From positions 7,091,001-7,155,000 of the forward strand of contig NZ_CP054916.1 in NCBI RefSeq assembly GCF_013364155.1: a stretch of 64,000 bases of DNA, in the 5' to 3' direction. This DNA comes from Streptomyces sp. NA02950. Its GTDB lineage: Bacteria; Actinomycetota; Actinomycetes; Streptomycetales; Streptomycetaceae. Below the pieces are notes generated by a model. It was not told the origin of the DNA and searched no databases. It saw nothing but the letters and a program-made list of their open reading frames with translations. Positions 47,552 to 55,612 of the stretch are shown in pieces (positions within the stretch are counted from its first letter, which is position 1; each line of letters begins with the position of its first letter). The position numbers were made by a program, and so were the translations under genes.

Positions 47552-48070
47552 ATGAGCGTCGATGTGCCCCGCAGGATTGTCCTTCTTCGACACGCCAAGG
47601 CCGATTGGCCCCAGGTGGCAGACCATGAGCGGCCGCTCGCAGAGCGCGGTCGCAAGGACGCCCCGGTCGCCGGGCGCCGGCTCGCGGAAGCCGGTCTCAC
47701 CCCCGAACTGACCCTCTGCTCCACCGCCGTACGCACCCGGGAGACCTGGAAGCTGGTCGTCCACGAGCTGCCCCAGCGCCCCAAGACCGTCTACGAGGAG
47801 CGGCTTTACGACGCCTCGCTCGGCGAGCTGCTGGCGGTGCTCAACGAGACCTCCGACGATGTCACCGATCTGCTGGTCGTCGGGCACAACCCCGGGATGC
47901 ACGCCCTCGCCGACGCCCTGGCGGGCGAGGCCGAGGAGGGCACCCGGGAGCGGATGTCCCGCTCCGGCTTCCCCACCTCCGGGTTCGCGGTGGTGACCTT
48001 CAGCGGTTCATGGAAGTCCGTTGAGCACGGTGTCGGCCGCCTCACCACCTTCTGGGCGCCGCACGAGTGA
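47552..48070 (+). CDS. SixA-type histidine phosphatase
   Basis: A 172-residue histidine-phosphatase protein. The catalytic RHG appears as LLRHAKADW (residues 10-18) and the second His as VVGHNPGMH. SixA phosphatases remove phosphate from phosphohistidine on HPt domains. Typical length. ATG 47552 with GGGAC upstream. The last codons run into a 17-base tandem repeat. Convergent with serB across a strong hairpin. Confidence 0.9.
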   Translation: MSVDVPRRIVLLRHAKADWPQVADHERPLAERGRKDAPVAGRRLAEAGLTPELTLCSTAVRTRETWKLVVHELPQRPKTVYEERLYDASLGELLAVLNETSDDVTDLLVVGHNPGMHALADALAGEAEEGTRERMSRSGFPTSGFAVVTFSGSWKSVEHGVGRLTTFWAPHE

Positions 48071-48148
48071 GCGCACCCCACGAGCGAGTGCACCCATCGA
48101 GTGAGGGCGCCCCGCGAGTGAGCACACCCCACGCGTGAGCCACCACCG
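48064..48148. repeat. 17-base tandem repeat, five units
   Basis: Units start at 48064, 48081, 48098, 48115 and 48132: CGAGTGAGCGCACCCCA, CGAGCGAGTGCACCCAT, CGAGTGAGGGCGCCCCG, CGAGTGAGCACACCCCA, then a degraded CGCGTGAGCCACCACCG. The first unit includes the sixA stop (TGA 48068-48070), so expansion lies just behind the gene. Confidence 0.75.
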
Positions 48149-48186
48149 GCCCTCGCCCCGCCGCCGGAGGACGGGGCGAGGGCCGG
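48146..48186. terminator. 15-bp bidirectional hairpin between sixA and serB
   Basis: CCGGCCCTCGCCCCG (48146-48160) pairs perfectly with CGGGGCGAGGGCCGG (48172-48186) with an 11-base loop. It sits between convergent genes. Confidence 0.8.
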
Positions 48187-48214
48187 TGCGCGTCCGGCAT
48201 CCGCCCGGGGCGGG

Positions 48215-49450
48215 TCAGTCCACGTGGGCGTCGGCCGCCTCGACCTCTTCGCGGGTCACGCCCAGCAGATACAGCACCGTGTCCAGGAACGGCACGTTCA
48301 CCGCCGTGTGCGCGGCCTCTCGCACCACGGGCTTGGCGTTGAAGGCGACCCCGAGCCCGGCCGCGTTCAGCATGTCCAGATCGTTGGCACCGTCGCCGAT
48401 CGCGACGGTCTGCACCAACGGCACCCCGGCCTCGGACGCGAAGCGCCGCAGCAGCCGCGCCTTGCCGGCCCGGTCCACCACCTCGCCGACCACCCGGCCG
48501 GTCAGCTTGCCGTCGACGACCTCCAGGGTGTTGGCGGAGGCGAAGTCCAGCCCCAGACGCTCCTTGAGATCGTCGGTGACCTGGGTGAAGCCACCGGAGA
48601 CCACACCCACCTGGTAGCCGAGCCGCTTCAGGGTGCGGATCAGCGTACGGGCGCCGGGGGTCAGCCGGACCTCCGCCCGCACCTTGTCCACCACGGACTC
48701 GTCGATCCCCTTCAGCAGCGCCACCCGCGCATGCAGCGACTGCTCGAAGTCCAGCTCACCACGCATCGCCCGGGCCGTGACCTCGGCGACCTCGGCCTCG
48801 CACCCCGCGTGCGCCGCGAAGAGCTCGATCACCTCGTCCTGGATGAGGGTGGAGTCCACGTCCATGACCACCAGCCGCTGCGCCCGGCGCTGGAGCCCCG
48901 ACGACACCACGGCCACATCGACCCCGATGTCCGCCGCCTCGGTGGCGAGCGCGGTGCGCAGCGGCTCCGTCTCGGCTCCGGAGACCTCGAACTCCACGGC
49001 GGTCACGGGGTACTTCGCCAGCCGGAAGATCCGGTCGATGTTCCCGCCGGTGCCGGTGATACGGGAGGCGATGGCGGCCGTGGACTCGGCGGTCAGCGGA
49101 TGGCCCAGCACGGTGACATGCGACCGGCCGGTGCCGCGCGGCCGGTTGTCGCCCCGGCCGGAGATGATCTCCGCCTGGAGCCGCATGGACTCGGCCCAGC
49201 TGTGCACGGTGGCCCGTAGATCCCCCTCCGTGCCGTCACCGGCGGTGGGGGCGGTCACCAGCACGCACAGCACGATGCGGCCCCGGGTGACGACCTGCTC
49301 TATATCGACTATGTCCACGTCGTAGGCGGCGAGGGTGTCGCAGAGCCCGGCGGTGATACCGGGGCGGTCCTTACCGAAGATCTTGACGAGGAGGGTGGGG
49401 ACATCGTCGCCCGGAACGGCGGTGGCAGGTGGCATCTGCGATGTGCTCAT
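48215..49450 (-). CDS. serB: phosphoserine phosphatase SerB
   Basis: A 411-residue protein. Two N-terminal ACT-like domains (VKIFGKDRPGITAGLCDTL and HVTVLGHPLTAESTAAIAS) are followed by the HAD phosphatase with VMDVDSTLIQDEVIELFA (nucleophile Asp), VSGGFT (Ser) and IGDGANDLDML. It makes serine from phosphoserine, and the ACT domains allow feedback by serine. The double-ACT form is typical of Actinobacteria. Start ATG 49450 with GGGAAG upstream. Confidence 0.95.
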   Translation of the reverse strand: MSTSQMPPATAVPGDDVPTLLVKIFGKDRPGITAGLCDTLAAYDVDIVDIEQVVTRGRIVLCVLVTAPTAGDGTEGDLRATVHSWAESMRLQAEIISGRGDNRPRGTGRSHVTVLGHPLTAESTAAIASRITGTGGNIDRIFRLAKYPVTAVEFEVSGAETEPLRTALATEAADIGVDVAVVSSGLQRRAQRLVVMDVDSTLIQDEVIELFAAHAGCEAEVAEVTARAMRGELDFEQSLHARVALLKGIDESVVDKVRAEVRLTPGARTLIRTLKRLGYQVGVVSGGFTQVTDDLKERLGLDFASANTLEVVDGKLTGRVVGEVVDRAGKARLLRRFASEAGVPLVQTVAIGDGANDLDMLNAAGLGVAFNAKPVVREAAHTAVNVPFLDTVLYLLGVTREEVEAADAHVD

Positions 49451-49790
49451 GGTCTTCCCACCGTATCCGGCCGCCCGCGGGGCGCGCGCGGCAGCCCGCG
49501 TCGTGGACAGCCACCGGGCGGCCAACGTTCATGTCCGAGCCGCCGCCCCGTCACCGCGTCCATGCCCGACACCGCCGGAGCCGGGCCCTTGGCCCGGGCC
49601 ATGTCCGCCACCCGTGCCGTGCCCGTCGCCCTGACTGCGTTCGCCGTACCCACCACCGTGGTGCCGCCGCCGTAGTGCCGTCCGAGTCACCCGTGCCGCG
49701 CCCGCCGCGCCCGCTGTAGCCGCCGCTCGTGCCGTGTCCGCCGCTCGTGCCGTGCCCGCTGCCTGCGTCGCGTCCGCCACCCGCGGGGCC
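49451..49790. other. decayed Gly-rich tail of the upstream membrane protein (non-coding)
   Basis: Read on the - strand, the frame of the 49791-51362 gene continues past its TGA as Gly/His/Ser-rich text (GSGHGTSGGHGTSGGYSGRG), and another frame then carries GDGHGTGGGHGPGQGPGSGG. The DNA shows short tandem repeats around GGCACGGCACGAGCGGC. The natural reading is a once longer low-complexity tail now cut by a stop and a frameshift, or an assembly error there. The serB promoter should also lie here. Confidence 0.5.
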
Positions 49791-51362
49791 TCAGTCGCCG
49801 CCGCCCGTACCGCGTCCGTCGTCATCGGTGCCAGAGCCCCGCTCGTCATCCGTGCCGCCGTACCGTCCGCCGCCCGCGCCACCCGTGCCGTGCCCGCCGT
49901 GCCCGCCGTGCGCGGCGCCGCCCGCAGCGTCGCCACCGGCAGCGCCCCGTGGCTCGCCCCCTGCCACGTCCCGGGCCAGGGGGGTGGCCCACCGCCCCTC
50001 CGCTCCGGTGGCCCGGGCGATCATCGCTCCGGCGGCTCCCGCCGCGGCGCCCCACGCCGCGCCCAGCAGCAGTGCCGGCGGCACGCTGCCGTGCAGTTCG
50101 AGCGCGGCGCCGAAGGCGTCGAAGCCGAACACCGACAGACTCGCCCCCGCCGAGACCCTGGTCAGCCACACCAGCAGCGCCAGCACCGGCGCGGTCACCA
50201 GGCCGAGCCGCAGTGCGCACCTCCCGGCCGCCGCCCCGAGCGGCGGCCGGGACCGGGCGGCGCCCTCCGTGGGCGTACGTACCGCCGTCAGCACCCCGGC
50301 CGCGAGCATCATCAGCACGCTCGCGACCACCAGCAGCCACACCCGTCCGTCCAGTTCGGCCAGCCGCCCCACCGTGATCGGCTCATCGCCCCGCCCAGTC
50401 AGCAACTCGTCGACGGGGTCGGGCAGCACCCGCACCAGCGCCCCGGTCGCGCTGCCGTGCCAGGGCACGAACAGCCCCAGCGCGGTGCCCAGCCACACCC
50501 CGTTCGGGGCGGCGAGCAGCGCCGTGCCGAACACCAGCCGGGGGTGGTCGTCACCGGCCACCGCGTAGAGCGCCGCCGCCAGACCGGCGACCACCGCGAG
50601 CACCAGCACCCCGCACAGCGCGGACACCGCGGGCCGGACCGCACGGTGCAGCGCCTCCGCGCCCGGCGGAAGCGGGGTACGGCGCGAGGCGAGCAGCGCG
50701 AGCAGCAGGACGGCCAGGATCCATACGGCACCGCCCAGCAGCGAGCGTCCGGCCTCGACGGTGAAGCCGACGGACGCCTTGGCGTCGATGAGTCCGGCGA
50801 GCCGGTCCGGCAGCAGTCCGGCGCCGATCTGCCCGAGATCGCCCAGCTCCTCGGGGAGCCGGTCCAGCAGCTCCCGCTCCGCGCGTCTGCCGAGTTCGTC
50901 CAGACCGAGCTCCGCGCCGTCGATCGTGATCGTATCGTTGCCCACCCAGGTGAGCCCGGTGAGCAGCAGCAGGAAGAACACGACCACCAGGCCCGCCCGC
51001 ACGGCGAGTTCGGCCCCCCGTACGGTCGGCCCCGCCCTGCGCAGTGAACGCAGGAACAGCCACCCCAGCAGCACCGCTCCCACCAGGCTCACCCCAAGTG
51101 GCGCGATATCGATGGCGCTATATGCCTCGGCGCCTTTCAGACCGAACGTCTCGATATCCCCGGACGGGGTGACGGTGCCGCCCAGCGCCAGCACCATCGC
51201 GGCGGCGGTCATGGGACCGAGTGCCCCGGCTCCATCGGCGCCGAGCAGATGCAGACCGAGCGCAGCGATGCCCGCCATCGCCAGAAAGGCCCAGCTCACC
51301 GCCGCGATGGCGGCGAGCAGCGCATGGCCCCAGGGCAGGCGGCCGCCGTCGTTCGCGCTCAT
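49791..51362 (-). CDS. streptophobe-type multi-helix membrane protein
   Basis: A 523-residue protein with roughly 10-11 membrane helices (for example LLAAIAAVSWAFLAMAGIAA, GLVVVFFLLLLTGLTW, WLLVVASVLMMLAAGVLT) and a final 60-residue Gly/His/Asp-rich tail (GGHGGHGTGGAGGGRYGGTD). This resembles the Streptomyces-specific streptophobe family of unknown function. Start ATG 51362 with GGAG upstream. The low-complexity tail ends in a TGA behind which similar text continues. The partner and role are unknown. Confidence 0.82.
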   Translation of the reverse strand: MSANDGGRLPWGHALLAAIAAVSWAFLAMAGIAALGLHLLGADGAGALGPMTAAAMVLALGGTVTPSGDIETFGLKGAEAYSAIDIAPLGVSLVGAVLLGWLFLRSLRRAGPTVRGAELAVRAGLVVVFFLLLLTGLTWVGNDTITIDGAELGLDELGRRAERELLDRLPEELGDLGQIGAGLLPDRLAGLIDAKASVGFTVEAGRSLLGGAVWILAVLLLALLASRRTPLPPGAEALHRAVRPAVSALCGVLVLAVVAGLAAALYAVAGDDHPRLVFGTALLAAPNGVWLGTALGLFVPWHGSATGALVRVLPDPVDELLTGRGDEPITVGRLAELDGRVWLLVVASVLMMLAAGVLTAVRTPTEGAARSRPPLGAAAGRCALRLGLVTAPVLALLVWLTRVSAGASLSVFGFDAFGAALELHGSVPPALLLGAAWGAAAGAAGAMIARATGAEGRWATPLARDVAGGEPRGAAGGDAAGGAAHGGHGGHGTGGAGGGRYGGTDDERGSGTDDDGRGTGGGD

Positions 51363-51523
51363 GCCCTCGACTCCTGAACGATGCGGGTTGCCCGGATAAC
51401 CCATGGTCTGCACTATCCGTCAGTGCTTACCACTTTCCGAGGGCCTTTCGGATGAGACGACGCTGCCCGAGATGTGGTCTTGTCAAAACCCGACTTCCGG
51501 TTAAGGGACTGAGCCTGAAATAG

Positions 51524-51552
51524 TTCCTCACGATGTTCGCCATCCCTAGACT
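51524..51552 (+). promoter_or_regulatory. promoter of the FHA/ABC gene
   Basis: TTCCTC (51524-51529) and TAGACT (51547-51552) with a 17-base spacer. The predicted start near 51559 leaves a leader of about 27 bases. The rest of 51363-51585 holds no gene. Confidence 0.45.
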
Positions 51553-51585
51553 CCCTAGTGCAGGGGGTACCTCGGGGGACAACTA

Positions 51586-54264
51586 GTGGGGCATGGAGTG
51601 CCGGAACTCGTACTGGAATTGAACGGACAGACCTGGACACTTGATCCGTCCAGGTCGTACAGCCTGGGGCGTGACCCGCAGGGCGACATGGTGCTGGACG
51701 ACGCGAGAGTCTCCTGGCGGCATGCCACCGTGCGGTGGGGCGGGCGTAGTTGGGTCATTGAGGATCACGGCAGCACCAACGGCACCTATGTGCAGGGCCA
51801 GCGCATTCAGCAGATGGAAATCGGCCCCGGTGCGGCCATCCATCTGGGCAACGCGACCGACGGTCCCCGGCTGAGCCTCTCCGGCGGCGGGGCGGGCGCC
51901 GCCCCGGCGGGCGGTTCGGGCGCCTACGGCCGGCAGGCCGCGATGGGCATACCCCAGCAGGGCCAGCGGCAGGGCCAGCAGCCTCCGGCTCAGCCGCCGC
52001 AGCAGCCCGGTCCCGGCTGGCCGCAGCAGAGCGCCCAGCAGCCGCCCCAGGGCTGGCAGCAGCAGGCGCAGCATCCTCAGGCGCCGCCTCAGCAGCAGCC
52101 GTTCATCCCGCAGCAGCAGACACCGCAGGCCCCGCACCAGCAGGTTCCGCCGCAACAGGGTCCGCCGCAACAGGGTCCGCAGCCGCAGCAGTCGCCGCCG
52201 CAGCCCCAGGGCCCGCAGGGCGGCCCCGCCGGTCCGGTCGGCGCCCCGCCCGCCCAGGGCGACCGCCCGACCACCTTCCACCAGCTGGCCGTCGGCCGGG
52301 TGATGCGCATCGGCCGTGCGCTGGAGAACGAGCTGGTCGTCTCCGACCTCCAGGTCTCCCGCCACCACGCGGAGTTCCGGGCGCTGCCCGACGGCCGCTT
52401 CGAGATCCGCGACCTCGGCAGCCACAACGGTACGTACGTCAACGGCCAGCCGGTCCGGCAGCAGATCATCGGCCCGGCCGACACCGTCGGTGTCGGTCAC
52501 TCCACCTTCCGGCTGGTCGGCGACCGCCTCGAGGAGTTCGTCGACACCGGTGAGGTCTCCTTCTCGGCCCGCCACCTGACGGTCACCGTCGACGGCGGCA
52601 AGCAGATCCTCAAGGACGTCTCCTTCAGCGTTCCCGAGAAGTCGCTCGTCGCGGTCATCGGCCCGTCCGGCTCCGGTAAGTCCACGCTGCTCAAGGCGCT
52701 CACCGGTTACCGCCCGGCCAACCAGGGCGACGTCCTCTACGACAACCGGAACCTCTACAAGCAGTTCGCCGAGCTGCGCCAGCGCATCGGTCTGGTGCCG
52801 CAGGACGACATCCTGCACAAGGAGCTGAGCGTCCAGAAGGCCCTTCGGTACGCGGCCAAGCTGCGGTTCCCCGGTGACACCGCGGAGACCGAGCGCGAGG
52901 CCCGGATCGACGAGGTGCTGCGCGAGCTGAAGCTCGACATCCACCGCGACAAGAAGGTCACCTCGCTCTCCGGTGGTCAGCGCAAGCGGGTCTCGGTCGC
53001 GCTGGAGCTGCTCACCAAGCCGTCGCTGATCTTCCTGGACGAGCCGACCTCGGGCCTCGACCCGGGCATGGACCGCGATGTGATGCAGCTGCTGCGCGGT
53101 CTGGCCGACGACGGCCGCACCGTGCTGGTGGTCACCCACTCCGTCGCCGAGCTGGCGCTGTGCGACAAGCTCCTGGTGATGGCGCCCGGCGGTTCGGTCG
53201 CCTACTTCGGTCCGCCGGACGAGGCGCTCAACTTCTTCGGCTACGACAGCTGGGCGGATGTCTTCTCCGCGTTCGAGAACTACCGCGACTACGACTGGGC
53301 GGGCCGCTGGCGCGGTTCGCAGCACTACCAGATGTACGCCGCCGACCTCGACTCGGTCGCCCCGCAGTCCGTCCACGTCCAGCCGCCGCCGGCCCGGATG
53401 CAGAAGCCGCAGAGCTGGGGATCCCAGCTCTGGACGCTGATGCGCCGCTATCTGTCGGTGATCGCCTCCGACAAGGGCTTCATGGGACTGATGGTGATCC
53501 TGCCCGCCGTGCTGGGCTCGGTGAGCGTCGTCATCCCCGCGAAGTTCGGGCTCCAGTTCGCGCCGAAGGGCTCGTTCAACCAGGCCGCCGGGACGATTCT
53601 GCTGATCCTCGTGGTCGGCATGTGCTTCACGGGAGCGGCCAACTCCGTACGAGAACTGATCAAGGAACGGGTCATCTACGAACGGGAACGGGCCGTCGGC
53701 CTCTCCCGCTCCGCGTATCTGATGTCCAAGGTGATCGTGCTCGGCGTGATCACCGCTCTTCAGGGCGTCATCATCTGTGCCATCGGCCTGTCGACGCGCA
53801 AGCTGCCCGAAGAGGGGCTGCTGATGCCACCGGCCGCCGAGATATGCGTGGCCGTGATCGCGATCGGCTTCACCTCGATGATGTTCGGTCTGGTCATCTC
53901 CGCGCTGGTGAAGACCGCCGAGAAGACCATGCCGCTGCTGGTGATGTTCGCCATCGTGCAGGTGGTCTTCACTGGTGTGCTGTTCAAGATCTTCGGTTCG
54001 CCGGGTGTCGAGCAGTTCGCCTGGCTGATGCCGTCCCGCTGGGCCGTCGGCGCGGCCGGCGCCACCTTGGACCTCGGTCCCGGCGTCGGTCACATGATGG
54101 CGCCGTGGGACAGCAAGAAGCCCAATGACCTGGACCCGCTGTGGGAGCACACCAGCACGCAGTGGGGGATCAACGTGGTGGTGCTGATCGCCATCGGTAT
54201 CGCCTGCGGCATCCTGGTCGCGCGGCTGCTGCGCCGCCATGAGCCGGAGGTCATGCGCAAGTGA
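51586..54264 (+). CDS. ABC transporter with two FHA domains (Rv1747-like)
   Basis: An 892-residue fusion. FHA1 (about residues 10-95; SLGRDPQGD, GSTNGTYV), a Gln/Pro-rich linker (about 110-225), FHA2 (about 230-315; RIGRALENE, GSHNGTYV), an ABC ATPase (Walker A GPSGSGKST, signature LSGGQRKRVSVA, Walker B LIFLDEPTSGLD) and an ABC2-type membrane domain with about six helices. The architecture is that of M. tuberculosis Rv1747, whose FHA domains bind phospho-Thr made by a Ser/Thr kinase. Substrate may be a cell-envelope lipid. Start GTG 51586; GTG 51598 is an alternative. Confidence 0.93.
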   Translation: MGHGVPELVLELNGQTWTLDPSRSYSLGRDPQGDMVLDDARVSWRHATVRWGGRSWVIEDHGSTNGTYVQGQRIQQMEIGPGAAIHLGNATDGPRLSLSGGGAGAAPAGGSGAYGRQAAMGIPQQGQRQGQQPPAQPPQQPGPGWPQQSAQQPPQGWQQQAQHPQAPPQQQPFIPQQQTPQAPHQQVPPQQGPPQQGPQPQQSPPQPQGPQGGPAGPVGAPPAQGDRPTTFHQLAVGRVMRIGRALENELVVSDLQVSRHHAEFRALPDGRFEIRDLGSHNGTYVNGQPVRQQIIGPADTVGVGHSTFRLVGDRLEEFVDTGEVSFSARHLTVTVDGGKQILKDVSFSVPEKSLVAVIGPSGSGKSTLLKALTGYRPANQGDVLYDNRNLYKQFAELRQRIGLVPQDDILHKELSVQKALRYAAKLRFPGDTAETEREARIDEVLRELKLDIHRDKKVTSLSGGQRKRVSVALELLTKPSLIFLDEPTSGLDPGMDRDVMQLLRGLADDGRTVLVVTHSVAELALCDKLLVMAPGGSVAYFGPPDEALNFFGYDSWADVFSAFENYRDYDWAGRWRGSQHYQMYAADLDSVAPQSVHVQPPPARMQKPQSWGSQLWTLMRRYLSVIASDKGFMGLMVILPAVLGSVSVVIPAKFGLQFAPKGSFNQAAGTILLILVVGMCFTGAANSVRELIKERVIYERERAVGLSRSAYLMSKVIVLGVITALQGVIICAIGLSTRKLPEEGLLMPPAAEICVAVIAIGFTSMMFGLVISALVKTAEKTMPLLVMFAIVQVVFTGVLFKIFGSPGVEQFAWLMPSRWAVGAAGATLDLGPGVGHMMAPWDSKKPNDLDPLWEHTSTQWGINVVVLIAIGIACGILVARLLRRHEPEVMRK

Positions 54265-54269
54265 CGGAG

Positions 54270-54369
54270 CGTCGCGGCCCGTGTGGCCGCGACGGCCCGG
54301 CGACCGCGCCCGGACATGTCCGAAGGGCGGCGGTACCCCTCGCACACAGGGGGTGCCGCCGCCCTTCGG
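54270..54369. terminator. two hairpins between FHA/ABC and transglycosylase genes
   Basis: First CGTCGCGGCC/GGCCGCGACG (54270-54279 with 54285-54294). Second a long stem from CCGAAGGGCGGCGG (54320-54333) to GCCGCCGCCCTTCGG (54355-54369). Both sit between convergent genes and should stop transcription from either side. Confidence 0.8.
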
Positions 54370-54432
54370 CGTTCATGCGCCCGGGCGTCATGAGTCAGGC
54401 GTCACGCGCCGGGCTCGGTACGCGCCGTCGGC

Positions 54433-55167
54433 TCAGTACGGGCCGTTGACGTTGTCCATGGAGCCGTACCGGTCGGCCGCGTAGTTGCACGCGGCGGTGA
54501 TGTTCGCGATCGGGTCGTAGACGTCCCAGGAGGTGCCTTCCACGTGGTACGCCTTGAAGGTCGGGGCTATCACCTGGAGCAGGCCCTTGGAGGGCACGCC
54601 GTTCTGGGCGTTGATGTCCCAGTTGTTGATGGCGCGCGGGTCACCACCGGACTCACGGATGATGTTGCGGTGGATGCCCTCGTAGGTGCCGGGGATGCCC
54701 TTCTCCTTCATGATGTCGAGGGACTCCCGGATCCACCCGTCGAGGTTGTTCGGGTAGTCCTTCTTCGCCTTGGCCTCGGCGACCGGCTGGGCGCGCCCGG
54801 CGGAACGGCTCGCGGCCTCCTTGGCCTCGCGCTCCTTGGCGGCCTTGGCCTCGGCGGCCTTCTTCGCGGCAGCCTCTTCCGCGGCCTTCTTCTCAGCAGC
54901 CTCTTCGGCCTTCTTCTTGGCGGCAGCGTCCTTGGCCTGCTTGCTCGCGAGGGCGGACTGCTTCTCGAGGGTGTCCTGCTGGGCCTTGTGCGAGTTCCAG
55001 GAGACCGACTTGGCCGGCAGGTCCTGGGCGGTCGTCGTGGCGTCGGCGTCGCCACCGGGGACCACGGTGAAGGCGAGCGCTGCGGCACCCGCGGCGGCAA
55101 TACCGGCGGCGGAGTACTTGTGCGTCTTGGTCAGTCGGTTGTAGCCGGGGATGCTGGGGAGGGGCAT
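54433..55167 (-). CDS. secreted lytic transglycosylase (SLT domain)
   Basis: A 244-residue precursor. N-terminal signal (YSAAGIAAAGAAALAFTVVP), then a 90-residue Ala/Lys/Glu coiled coil (KQAKDAAAKKKAEEAAEKKA), then an SLT domain of about 95 residues with catalytic Glu in NIIRESGGDP and the GLLQVIAPTF motif. It cuts peptidoglycan outside the membrane. The coiled coil probably places the enzyme on the wall. Start ATG 55167. A good promoter lies at 55262-55290. Confidence 0.88.
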   Translation of the reverse strand: MPLPSIPGYNRLTKTHKYSAAGIAAAGAAALAFTVVPGGDADATTTAQDLPAKSVSWNSHKAQQDTLEKQSALASKQAKDAAAKKKAEEAAEKKAAEEAAAKKAAEAKAAKEREAKEAASRSAGRAQPVAEAKAKKDYPNNLDGWIRESLDIMKEKGIPGTYEGIHRNIIRESGGDPRAINNWDINAQNGVPSKGLLQVIAPTFKAYHVEGTSWDVYDPIANITAACNYAADRYGSMDNVNGPY

Positions 55168-55261
55168 GGCGGAGTAGACCTCTTCCAATCGCTTTGTGTC
55201 GCAGGCCGAATCGGCGCCTGGTGCGCCGTTTCTCGATCTACGGCGCCGCGCGACTGGGAAA

Positions 55262-55290
55262 TTCTTAGCGGTCGCAAAAACTTGTGGCAA
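55262..55290 (-). promoter_or_regulatory. promoter of the transglycosylase gene
   Basis: On the - strand TTGCCA (55285-55290) and TAAGAA (55262-55267) are separated by exactly 17 bases, a good housekeeping-type promoter. The predicted start near 55254 leaves a leader of about 87 bases. Confidence 0.6.
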
Positions 55291-55311
55291 AGGTGTGACA
55301 TACGATGCTGC

Positions 55312-55388
55312 TTAGTGGATACGTAGACCCTCCCTGTCCGGGCGAGCGGCCGTAGTCCCCGCTCACGCCGCCTTAAAACATCCACTAA
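55312..55388. promoter_or_regulatory. inverted repeat TTAGTGGAT / ATCCACTAA upstream of the transglycosylase promoter
   Basis: Nine-base arms at 55312-55320 and 55380-55388 enclose 59 bases that fold further (GCGAGCGG against CCGCTCAC). It lies 22 bases or more upstream of the -35. It may be a regulator site or part of a longer RNA; no known riboswitch was recognised. The 55391-55612 part holds the start of the kinase transcript and no other gene. Confidence 0.4.
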
Positions 55389-55612
55389 CGTCGTTCGTAA
55401 GTGATATAGGTCCTGTGTCCGGGCTCACATTGCGGACCCTCTCATATGGCGCGGTGTGCCCGCGCAAATGCACAGGGTGTTCGCTTTTTCGGCCCCATAT
55501 TTCAGCCCCTTCGGCGGCTTCCCGTGCGCCGTTCGCCCTAGGGCCGAGGTCGTAATCGATGGCCTCCTGGCGGCCGATACGACCCTCGGCGGGCCGCCGG
55601 TACGGTGAGCCC

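Noticed and set aside
51583..54345. Long - strand frame opposite the FHA/ABC gene
   Set aside because: Shadow of a high-GC coding strand; no domain pattern.
55168..55440. c-di-AMP (ydaO-type) riboswitch before the transglycosylase gene
   Set aside because: The expected conserved blocks are not present, and the likely promoter at 55262-55290 leaves too short a leader.
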